In this document: positions 1-5,000 of the stretch, in pieces
Numbering within the stretch: position 1 is the first letter of the stretch
How the letters are laid out: the number at the start of each line of letters is the position of its first letter
NCBI GenBank assembly: GCA_964596375.1
Contig: CAZQTO010000127.1
Span: forward strand, 1 to 5,861
Length of the DNA: 5,861 nucleotides
Direction: 5' to 3'
DNA from: UBA1543 sp964596375
GTDB taxonomy: Bacteria; Pseudomonadota; Zetaproteobacteria; Mariprofundales; Mariprofundaceae
Made by a program: the position numbers and the translations under genes
The notes under the pieces: generated by a model
Databases searched by the model: none
Told to the model about the DNA's origin: nothing
The model's input: only the letters and a program-made list of their open reading frames with translations

Positions 1-407
1 CGGTCTATGTGCCGCTTGCCGTGGCCCTGATGGAGCCCAATGCCTGGCGCAGAAAAGCCCTGTGGATTTTCAGCATCATCGGTGTGGCGGCCGCTTTTCA
101 CCTGCTGGTGCTGATTGCCACGCAATCGCTCACTGTCGTCGCCGGTGAGCACATCATCTATGTCTCGGCGCGCCATTACGAATGGCCCATGATGCATATT
201 TACATCACGGCGACCTGCCTTGCCCCGCTCTTCTCCAGCTACCCCTTGGTGCGTGCTTTCGGCGCGGCAGCGCTGCTGCTGTTCTTCGTGTCCTACGTGT
301 TCTACACCGCCGCCGCCTTCTCGGTCTGGTGCTTCTTCGCCGCCATCCTCAGCGTGATCATCTATATCTTTTTCAAGACCAAACCGCGCCCCGTCACGAC
401 GAGATGA
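1..407 (+). CDS. DUF6629-like multi-pass membrane protein, C-terminal part (5' end outside window)
   Basis: The reading frame is already open at the left edge (first whole codon at base 3) and ends at TGA 405-407. The GTG at 9 is therefore probably an internal valine, and the true start lies upstream of the window. About 134 residues are visible. Counted from the codon at 9, four hydrophobic segments fall near residues 17-38, 61-77, 81-103 and 105-122, followed by a short basic tail (KTKPRPVTTR) likely to be cytoplasmic. The opening VPLAVALMEP followed by an Arg/Lys-rich turn, and the final SVWCFFAA segment, resemble what I remember of DUF6629 membrane proteins, whose function is unknown. The membrane topology is seen directly; the family name is recall without a search. 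GC content matches the miaB operon, so the gene looks native, and it ends just before the AT-rich island begins. Confidence 0.65.
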   Translation, partial: VYVPLAVALMEPNAWRRKALWIFSIIGVAAAFHLLVLIATQSLTVVAGEHIIYVSARHYEWPMMHIYITATCLAPLFSSYPLVRAFGAAALLLFFVSYVFYTAAAFSVWCFFAAILSVIIYIFFKTKPRPVTTR

Positions 408-436
408 TTGCAACTCACACAGTGATGAACTCTAAT
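408..436 (+). promoter_or_regulatory. Candidate sigma70-type promoter for the HNH gene
   Basis: A -35-like TTGCAA (408-413, 4/6 to consensus) is separated by exactly 17 bases from a -10-like TCTAAT (431-436, 5/6 to consensus). Transcription would start near 443, about 50 bases before the preferred HNH start. It begins right after the stop of the upstream membrane-protein gene, at the GC-to-AT composition change, so the island seems to carry its own promoter. This is an inference from motif match and spacing only. Confidence 0.4.
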
Positions 437-478
437 CGTAACTGAAGCTGTTCTTCATGGGGCTCATCTTTAGATATT

Positions 479-494
479 GGGAGAGAGTAGTGTG
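479..494 (+). promoter_or_regulatory. Ribosome binding site deciding the HNH start (GTG 492)
   Basis: GGGAGAG at 479-485 is a good Shine-Dalgarno sequence six bases before GTG at 492. The alternative in-frame TTG at 477 overlaps this purine tract and has no comparable site upstream, so the GTG is preferred. The choice changes only five residues. Confidence 0.6.
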
Positions 495-1190
495 AGAGGA
501 AACATTATTGCTTACATTGAGATGTGCCAGAAGGAGGGAACCAGCCTCCAAAAAGGGATGAACTTTCGCCTAAGGGGAAGGCATTCAGTTATCCTTATGT
601 CTGTTCGAGAGAACTCACCATATCAGGATGAGATAACTGAAGATGGGTCTGTTCTTATATATGAAGGGCACGATGTACCAAGAGCAAATGGAGTTTCTAA
701 CCCCAAGGCTTTGGATCAGCCTGAATTCAGAAAAAATGGCGCGCTCACTGAGAATGGTAAATTCCATAAGGCCGCGCAGGAATTTAAGGCGGGATTAAAG
801 GGGCCAGACATCGTTCAGGTTTACGAAAAAATAAAACCTGGAATCTGGTCTGATAATGGATTTTTCCACTTGGTGGATTCTTGGGTTAAACCAAGCGATG
901 GAAGGCAAGTATTCAAGTTTAAATTGGTTGCTATTGAGAGTGTTGAGGATGAATCGCAGCCAATTGATGTTACGGGTAGAGATGTCAGCAGAAGCCGTAT
1001 TATTCCATCAAACGTGAAGATCGAGGTATGGAAACGCGATGGCGGGAAATGTGTCTCCTGTGGCGCAACCGATGAGCTTCATTTTGATCATATTCTTCCC
1101 TACTCAAGGGGAGGGACATCGCTTAAAGCAGAGAATATCCAATTGCTATGTGCGCGACACAATCTAGAGAAGAGTAACAAGATTCAATGA
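492..1190 (+). CDS. HNH endonuclease with SRA-like N-terminal domain, probable modification-dependent (type IV-like) restriction enzyme
   Basis: A 232-residue protein from GTG 492. Residues about 184-232 form a clear HNH/beta-beta-alpha-metal nuclease: a CxxC pair (C187, C190), the catalytic core HFDHI (H197 to I201, with H200 the likely general base), then N215, LLC (C220), H223-N224 and K227. C187, C190, C220 and H223 would bind structural zinc. Residues about 25-150 resemble the SRA/YDG fold of modified-DNA readers: a SVILMS strand, an acidic stretch then LIYEGHD (55-61), DQPEFRKNGAL, a DIVQVYEKI strand (106-114), the SDNGFFHLVDSW segment (120-131) and VFKFKLV. That order matches SRA-HNH enzymes such as ScoMcrA and TagI, which cut DNA carrying modified bases, so the likely role is cytoplasmic defence against modified foreign DNA. 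The SRA call is by eye, and the modification read is unknown. The gene is intact, AT-rich relative to its neighbours, uses AGA/AGG arginine codons and has no methyltransferase partner in view, which suggests lateral transfer. Confidence 0.85.
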   Translation: MRGNIIAYIEMCQKEGTSLQKGMNFRLRGRHSVILMSVRENSPYQDEITEDGSVLIYEGHDVPRANGVSNPKALDQPEFRKNGALTENGKFHKAAQEFKAGLKGPDIVQVYEKIKPGIWSDNGFFHLVDSWVKPSDGRQVFKFKLVAIESVEDESQPIDVTGRDVSRSRIIPSNVKIEVWKRDGGKCVSCGATDELHFDHILPYSRGGTSLKAENIQLLCARHNLEKSNKIQ

Positions 1191-1200
1191 GTTCCCATGA

Positions 1201-1233
1201 CCACTAAATGTATTTGAATAGTTATTCATGTGG
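1201..1233. repeat. AT-rich imperfect inverted repeat downstream of the HNH gene
   Basis: The core TGAATA-GT-TATTCA (1215-1228) is a perfect palindrome around a GT centre, and the outer arms CCAC (1201-1204) and GTGG (1230-1233) are complementary. It lies about 10 bases after the HNH stop. There is no T-run after it, so it is not a canonical intrinsic terminator; it may be a weak transcript end or an operator-like site. Confidence 0.35.
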
Positions 1234-1252
1234 ACTAAGCATAATTACTATT

Positions 1253-1291
1253 AGACCCCACTTAAGTTGAAAACTTGCATATATTAGGTCT
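1253..1291. repeat. Nested inverted repeat in the spacer before miaB
   Basis: The outer arms AGACC (1253-1257) and GGTCT (1287-1291) enclose a small perfect hairpin AAGTT-GAA-AACTT (1264-1276), and ACTTAAGT at the start of that hairpin is itself palindromic. The stems are short and AT-rich. No function is recognised; possible protein-binding or recombination remnant. Confidence 0.3.
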
Positions 1292-1344
1292 CAAGCCTTA
1301 TTCTTTCCGCATTCAATGAAACGAATATGTAAAACCAACCGGGA

Positions 1345-1373
1345 GCGCACGGGCAAATGCCCGAATGATGCGC
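1345..1373 (+). promoter_or_regulatory. GC-rich hairpin in the presumed miaB leader
   Basis: GCGCA-CGGGC (1345-1354) pairs with GCCCG (1359-1363) and TGCGC (1369-1373) around an AAAT loop. This gives a 10-bp stem with a 5-base bulge (AATGA) on the 3' side. It ends 16 bases before the miaB Shine-Dalgarno sequence. There is no following T-run, so it is more likely a leader structure than a terminator. GC-rich native composition resumes near here. Confidence 0.5.
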
Positions 1374-1389
1374 AGGCCGCATAACTAAC

Positions 1390-1403
1390 AGGAACACACT
1401 CTG
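1390..1403 (+). promoter_or_regulatory. Shine-Dalgarno plus CTG initiation codon of miaB
   Basis: AGGA (1390-1393) lies seven bases before CTG 1401. In the miaB frame the preceding stop is TAA 1386-1388. Between that stop and ATG 1437 there is no ATG, GTG or TTG, so CTG 1401 is the only plausible start that keeps the conserved YIKTYGCQMN segment. Confidence 0.7.
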
Positions 1404-2723
1404 GACACCCTCTATATCAAAACCTACGGCTGTCAGATGAATGAATGCGATTCATCGCGCATGGCTGATCTGTTGCACAAAGCTTACGGGCTGCGCCTTG
1501 TGGGCTCGGCTGAGGATGCCGATGTGATTCTGATGAACACCTGCTCGGTGCGCGAAAAGGCCGAGGACAAGGTGTATTCCGAGCTCGGTCGCTACCGCGA
1601 GATCAAATTGGAACGGCCGGATGTCATCATCGGGGTCGGCGGTTGCGTGGCGCAGCAGGAAGGCGAGCGCATCCAGAAGCGCGCACCGTTTGTGGATCTG
1701 GTGTTCGGCCCGCAGGCCTATCATCACCTGCCCGATATGGTGAAACAGATTCGCCGCAAACGCGTGCATCTGCTGGCCACCGACATGCCCGAGATCGAGA
1801 AATTCGATCATCTGCCCAAAACAGGCCACGGCGGCTTTTCAGCCTTTGTCACCATCATGGAGGGCTGCGACAAGTTCTGCACTTTCTGTGTGGTGCCGTA
1901 CACGCGCGGCCCGGAATTGTCGCGTCCGGTTGAGGATGTGCTGCGCGAGTGTCGCGAGGTGCTGGCTGCGGGTGCGCTGGAAATCACCCTGCTCGGGCAG
2001 AATGTGAACGGTTATCTGGGTACGGGGCCGGACGGCGAGGAATGGGATTTTTCCATGCTGCTCTATGCCGTGGCCAGACTTGAGGGCTTGAAGCGCCTGC
2101 GCTTTTTCACATCCCACCCGATGGAAGTGAACGAGGGGCTGATCGAGGCTTTTGCCGAACTTCCCGTACTGATGCCTTTCCTGCATCTGCCGGTGCAGAG
2201 CGGTTCGGACCGGATTCTCAAGGCCATGCACCGCGGCCATAACCGCGCGCATTATATCAAGCTTGTCGAGGCTATCCGCGAGGCGCGGCCCGATATCGCC
2301 CTGTCCTCCGATTTTATCGTCGGCTTTCCCGGCGAAACGGACGAAGACTTTGCCGACACCCTCGATCTGGTGCGCACGGTCGGCTTCGATACGGCTTTCT
2401 GTTTCAATTATTCGCCACGCCCGGGCACACCTGCCTCCAAGGTGGAAGATTGCGTGCCGCAGGCCGTGAAGGATGCCCGCCTGCAGGAATTGCTGGTCGT
2501 GCTCAGGCAACAGACGCGTGAAATGCATCATGCGCATATCGGCCGGACTGAAGAGGTGCTGGTGGAGCGGCCGAGCAAGACCGAGGGCGACATGCAGGGC
2601 CGCACCCCGGATTTCAAGATTGTGCATTTTAAAGGGAAGCCGGATCAGGTCGGCCAGATTGTGCCGCTGCGCATCACCGGGGCCTATGGCCAGTCGCTGC
2701 GCGGCGAGGCGATAGATGACTGA
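1401..2723 (+). CDS. miaB: tRNA-2-methylthio-N6-dimethylallyladenosine synthase (MiaB)
   Basis: A radical-SAM methylthiotransferase that converts i6A37 to ms2i6A37 in tRNAs reading codons that begin with U, using two [4Fe-4S] clusters. From CTG 1401 it is 440 residues. The N-terminal UPF0004 domain has its three cluster ligands at C11 (YGCQMN), C48 (NTCSVRE) and C82 (GGCVAQ). The radical-SAM motif CDKFCTFC gives C156, C160 and C163, the usual MiaB spacing. A GxGxxG-like GLGQNVN-type segment (LLGQNVNGY), HLPVQSGSD, DFIVGFPGET and FNYSPRPGTPA follow. A C-terminal TRAM RNA-binding domain occupies about 375-440. Starting at ATG 1437 would leave 428 residues and lose C11, so the ATG start is very unlikely. 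Unusually, NECDSS has Cys where many homologues have Tyr. The gene leads the operon and overlaps phoH by 8 bases. Identification is firm; the start is inferred. Confidence 0.96.
   Translation: MDTLYIKTYGCQMNECDSSRMADLLHKAYGLRLVGSAEDADVILMNTCSVREKAEDKVYSELGRYREIKLERPDVIIGVGGCVAQQEGERIQKRAPFVDLVFGPQAYHHLPDMVKQIRRKRVHLLATDMPEIEKFDHLPKTGHGGFSAFVTIMEGCDKFCTFCVVPYTRGPELSRPVEDVLRECREVLAAGALEITLLGQNVNGYLGTGPDGEEWDFSMLLYAVARLEGLKRLRFFTSHPMEVNEGLIEAFAELPVLMPFLHLPVQSGSDRILKAMHRGHNRAHYIKLVEAIREARPDIALSSDFIVGFPGETDEDFADTLDLVRTVGFDTAFCFNYSPRPGTPASKVEDCVPQAVKDARLQELLVVLRQQTREMHHAHIGRTEEVLVERPSKTEGDMQGRTPDFKIVHFKGKPDQVGQIVPLRITGAYGQSLRGEAIDD
2706..2723 (+). promoter_or_regulatory. miaB/phoH translational-coupling junction
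   Basis: GAGG (2706-2709) lies six bases before the phoH ATG 2716, inside the miaB coding sequence. The octamer ATGACTGA (2716-2723) contains both the phoH start and the miaB stop, so ribosomes ending miaB are placed on the phoH start. Confidence 0.7.
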
Positions 2724-3672
2724 TTCGAGCCTGAGTCTGAACCTGCCCGATCTGGATGCCGATGTGCTGCGCAATCTGTGCGGTGCGAATAATCGCATAC
2801 TCAAGCGTGTGGAGGGTGAGTTCTGCGTTACCCTTTCCGGGCAGGCCGGGGCATGGCAGGTGGAGGGCGATCGCGCCGCTGAGGCAGTGGCCGCCATGCA
2901 GGCCTTGCTGGCCTGGGCCAGGCGCGGACCTTTGGAGGATGTGCAGGTGGAAGGAATATTGAGGCACGGCAGGAATGAAATGCATCAGGCTGCGGAAGGC
3001 GCCGAAGGTGGTGACGTGCTGATCGCAGGCCGCCGGCGCATACAGGGCAAGACCCCCAATCAGCGGCGCTATCTGGAGAGTATCCAGTCGCATGTGCTGA
3101 CCATCGGTGTGGGCCCTGCCGGCACCGGCAAAACCTATCTGGCTGTGGCTGCTGCCGTGGCGGCCATCGAGTCGCATCAGGTGGAGCGCATGATTCTCAC
3201 CCGCCCTGCGGTGGAGGCCGGCGAGCGGCTCGGTTTTCTGCCCGGTGATCTGCAGCAGAAGGTTGATCCTTATCTGCGCCCGCTATTCGATGCGCTGGCC
3301 GATATGATCGGCCTGGAAAAGATGAACGGCCTGATGGAAACCGGACGCATCGAGGTAGCACCCCTGGCCTATATGCGCGGGCGCACCCTCAACGATGCCT
3401 TCATTATTTTAGATGAGGCGCAGAACACAACACGCGAGCAGATGAAGATGTTTCTCACCCGGCTTGGCTTTTCATCGCGTATGGTGGTGACCGGCGATAC
3501 GACTCAGGTCGATCTGCCGGCCAAGCAGCACAGCGGCCTGATGCATGCCCTAAAGGTGCTCGAGGGCGTGAACGATATTGCCATCTGTCGTCTGCAGGGG
3601 CGCGATGTAGTGCGTCACAAGCTGGTTGAGGATATTGTTTCAGCCTACGAAAGAAGCGAGGCGGGGGAATAA
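2716..3672 (+). CDS. ybeZ: PhoH-like ATPase, YbeZ type
   Basis: A 318-residue cytoplasmic P-loop NTPase of the PhoH family. Residues 1-90 form the less conserved N-terminal extension typical of YbeZ, including the AVAAMQALLAWA helix. The PhoH core follows: KTPNQRRYL (112-120), Walker A GPAGTGKT (133-140), TRPAVEAGERLGFLPGD (162-178), PYLRPLFDAL, the RGRTLND segment (221-227), Walker B FIILDEAQN (229-237), TRLGFSSRMVVTGDTTQ with the sensor GD at 260-261, and a C-terminal RHKLVEDIV helix. The length is close to that of E. coli YbeZ. In E. coli, YbeZ binds the endoribonuclease YbeY, and this partner is the next gene here, which supports a role in RNA or ribosome maturation. The exact activity is not settled in the family. 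The gene name phoH is often used for the same product. Confidence 0.96.
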   Translation: MTDSSLSLNLPDLDADVLRNLCGANNRILKRVEGEFCVTLSGQAGAWQVEGDRAAEAVAAMQALLAWARRGPLEDVQVEGILRHGRNEMHQAAEGAEGGDVLIAGRRRIQGKTPNQRRYLESIQSHVLTIGVGPAGTGKTYLAVAAAVAAIESHQVERMILTRPAVEAGERLGFLPGDLQQKVDPYLRPLFDALADMIGLEKMNGLMETGRIEVAPLAYMRGRTLNDAFIILDEAQNTTREQMKMFLTRLGFSSRMVVTGDTTQVDLPAKQHSGLMHALKVLEGVNDIAICRLQGRDVVRHKLVEDIVSAYERSEAGE

Positions 3673-3674
3673 TC

Positions 3675-3704
3675 GGGATGAACAGGGATGAGAGGGGATC
3701 ATGA
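3675..3704 (+). promoter_or_regulatory. Purine-rich tandem repeat and ribosome binding site before ybeY
   Basis: The 28-base gap after phoH holds GGGATGA (3675-3681), GGGATGA (3685-3691) and GGGGATC (3694-3700) at about 10-base spacing. AGAGGGG (3691-3697) serves as Shine-Dalgarno for ATG 3701. A small frame ATG 3678 to TGA 3704 (MNRDERGS) ends with ATGA overlapping the ybeY start, so re-initiation is possible. The binding site is well supported; the mini-cistron is speculative. Confidence 0.55.
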
Positions 3705-4183
3705 TTGAAGTGATGCTGGATGCAGGCATCGATGCGGCGCAGGTGCCGGGCGATGCGATTGTACGGCATGCGGTGGCTGCCGCCTGTATGCAGGCGGGTA
3801 TCAGCAGCAAGGTGATGCTGTGTGTGCGTTTTGCCGATGATGAAGCGATTCGCGCCTTGAATAAACAATGGCGCAACAAGGATAAAGCTACCGATGTGTT
3901 GTCCTTTCCGATGCAGGAAGGACCGGAGATCAGCCTTGAAGAATCGCTTGGTGATATCATCCTGTCCTGGCCCTTTGTGGTGAAGGAGGCTGCGCGGCTC
4001 GGGCTGAGCCCGCAGCAGCATGCGCAGCACCTGATTGTGCACGGCGTGTTGCACCTGCTCGGCTTTGTGCATGGCGAGGATATGGATGCCGAGCGCATGC
4101 AGGCGCTGGAGCGCAAGGCCATGAAACAGCTTGGTCTGCACGACCCCTACCGGGGGGAAGACAACGGAGACGATGATGACTGA
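3701..4183 (+). CDS. ybeY: Endoribonuclease YbeY, 16S rRNA 3'-end maturation and ribosome quality control
   Basis: A 160-residue UPF0054 metalloprotein. The zinc motif HGVLHLLGFVH gives ligands H114, H118 and H124 (H-x3-H-x5-H), followed by the usual EDMDAERMQALE helix. Upstream, LNKQWRNKDKATDVLSFP (53-70) and LGDIILSW (83-90) are the conserved family segments. In E. coli, YbeY is a single-strand-specific RNase needed for 16S rRNA 3' processing and for removal of defective 70S ribosomes. Length is typical. The C-terminus ends in EDNGDDDD; these acidic codons coincide with the corC ribosome binding site and start, so the tail may partly reflect overlap constraint. The gene lies 28 bases after phoH and overlaps corC by 8 bases. 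No residue essential to the family appears to be missing. Confidence 0.97.
   Translation: MIEVMLDAGIDAAQVPGDAIVRHAVAAACMQAGISSKVMLCVRFADDEAIRALNKQWRNKDKATDVLSFPMQEGPEISLEESLGDIILSWPFVVKEAARLGLSPQQHAQHLIVHGVLHLLGFVHGEDMDAERMQALERKAMKQLGLHDPYRGEDNGDDDD
4166..4183 (+). promoter_or_regulatory. ybeY/corC translational-coupling junction
   Basis: GGAGA (4166-4170) sits five bases before ATG 4176, and the octamer ATGACTGA (4176-4183) contains the corC start and the ybeY stop. The other ATG, at 4173, is only two bases from GGAGA. An upstream in-frame TTG at 4131 would add a non-conserved, Thr-rich leader. Both are therefore less likely starts. Confidence 0.65.
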
Positions 4184-5000
4184 CGGGTTTAACGAACGCC
4201 TCAGAAAGCGGCTGATTGAGCGGCTGCGCCCGGGGCGCGATGAGGAAGAATTGCTGGAGATTATCGGCAATGCCGAGGTGATACAGTCGGACGAGCATCG
4301 CAGCATGCTGCAAAACCTGGTCTGGTTCCGCGATGTGCGGGTGCGCGAGCTGATGGTGCCGCGTCTGGAGATGTTTGCGCTGGAGAAATCCACCTCGCTG
4401 GATGATGTGGTAGAGGCTATTACCGGCAAAAGTTTTTCCAAGCTGCCGGTCTATGACGGCGACTTTGATCATATCATAGGCATGATTCACGCGTGGGATG
4501 TGTTCGCTGCCAAGATTCGCGGCGAGAAGAAGGTGTTGCAGGAATTCCTCAGTCCCTGCCTCTTCGCTCCCGAATCGGAACTGGTGCTCGGCCTGCTGTC
4601 CCGCATGAAGCGCGAGGGCGTGCATATCGCCGTGGTGACCGATGAATACGGCGGCACCGGCGGGCTGGTGACCCTTTCTGATCTGCTTACAGAGATTGTC
4701 GGCTCCATGGATGAAGCGGGTGAAGCGGCCAGCGGCGAGGAGTGCGCCCGCCAGCCGGACGGCAGCCTGATCGTGCACGGCAGGACACATGTCGAGGATG
4801 TCGAAGATGCTCTGGGCTGCAAACTGCCTGAGGGCGATTACGATACCGTGGCAGGCCTGATTGTCAGTCAGTGCGGCCGCATTCCGCGGCGCGGCGAGCG
4901 CCTTGAGCTGGCCGGTCTGAGCATCGATATTCTGGAGGCCGAACCGAGAAGGGTGCTGCGTCTGCGCATTCTTCCGCCAACGCATGCAGCAATTCGATAA
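4176..5000 (+). CDS. corC: CorC/YbeX family CBS-domain protein, magnesium/cobalt efflux-associated
   Basis: A 274-residue soluble protein without membrane helices, the YbeX type rather than the longer membrane-anchored CorC/CNNM form. After a short basic/acidic N-terminus come a first CBS domain (about 58-115: RELMVPRLEMFAL, SKLPVYD, IIGMIHAWDVF) and a second (about 122-178: FAPESELVLGLLSRM, HIAVVTDEYGGTGGLVTLSDLLTEIVG). The C-terminal CorC_HlyC domain (about 192-268) has DGSLIVHGRT, DYDTVAGLI, GRIPRRGERLEL and a final RVLRLRI strand. CBS pairs usually bind adenosine nucleotides, and the DEYGGTGGLVT signature is classic for the family. CorC was first linked to Mg/Co efflux; E. coli YbeX is also tied to ribosome maturation, which suits its place after ybeY. 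Length is slightly under E. coli YbeX. The 3' end overlaps lnt by 17 bases. Confidence 0.94.
   Translation: MTDGFNERLRKRLIERLRPGRDEEELLEIIGNAEVIQSDEHRSMLQNLVWFRDVRVRELMVPRLEMFALEKSTSLDDVVEAITGKSFSKLPVYDGDFDHIIGMIHAWDVFAAKIRGEKKVLQEFLSPCLFAPESELVLGLLSRMKREGVHIAVVTDEYGGTGGLVTLSDLLTEIVGSMDEAGEAASGEECARQPDGSLIVHGRTHVEDVEDALGCKLPEGDYDTVAGLIVSQCGRIPRRGERLELAGLSIDILEAEPRRVLRLRILPPTHAAIR

Larger units (their letters stand above)
1182..1319 (+). repeat. 9-bp direct repeat ATTCAATGA bracketing the AT-rich spacer after the HNH gene
   Basis: ATTCAATGA occurs at 1182-1190, where its last three bases are the HNH stop codon, and again at 1311-1319. The two copies enclose the most AT-rich stretch of the window. 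It could be a duplication footprint of the event that placed the island, or chance. Confidence 0.35.
1191..1400 (+). other. Structured non-coding spacer between the HNH gene and miaB
   Basis: These 210 bases contain no convincing gene. The left two thirds are very AT-rich (19 of 60 G/C at 1201-1260). From about 1339 the composition returns to that of the operon. It contains the three inverted repeats listed separately and must include the end of the HNH transcript and probably a miaB promoter. CATAAT (1240-1245) and TTGAAA (1267-1272) are promoter-like hexamers, but neither has a partner at proper spacing. A tiny frame, ATG 1365 to TAA 1388 (MMRRPHN), is in the same frame as miaB. Confidence 0.6.

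Noticed and set aside
182..445. 87-residue plus-strand open frame inside the membrane-protein gene
   Set aside because: It is an out-of-frame shadow rich in Arg, Leu and His; the other frame gives coherent membrane helices.
443..457. Small hairpin TGAAG-CTGTT-CTTCA between the membrane-protein gene and the HNH gene
   Set aside because: A five-base stem of ordinary sequence with no T-run; too weak to call a terminator or regulator.
1208..1270. 20-codon frame in the AT-rich spacer (ATG 1208)
   Set aside because: No ribosome binding site and no recognisable features; it crosses the inverted repeats.
1345..1373. Hairpin before miaB as an intrinsic terminator of the HNH transcript
   Set aside because: The stem is followed by mixed GC-rich sequence with no T-run, so a canonical intrinsic terminator is not supported.
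1191..1400. CRISPR array, tRNA or attachment site in the spacer
   Set aside because: No regularly spaced repeats, no cloverleaf-like segment and no integrase gene in view.
1839..2897. 352-residue antisense open frame over miaB/phoH
   Set aside because: It lies fully opposite well-identified genes, has Arg/His/Ala-rich composition typical of high-GC shadow frames, and shows no domain motif.
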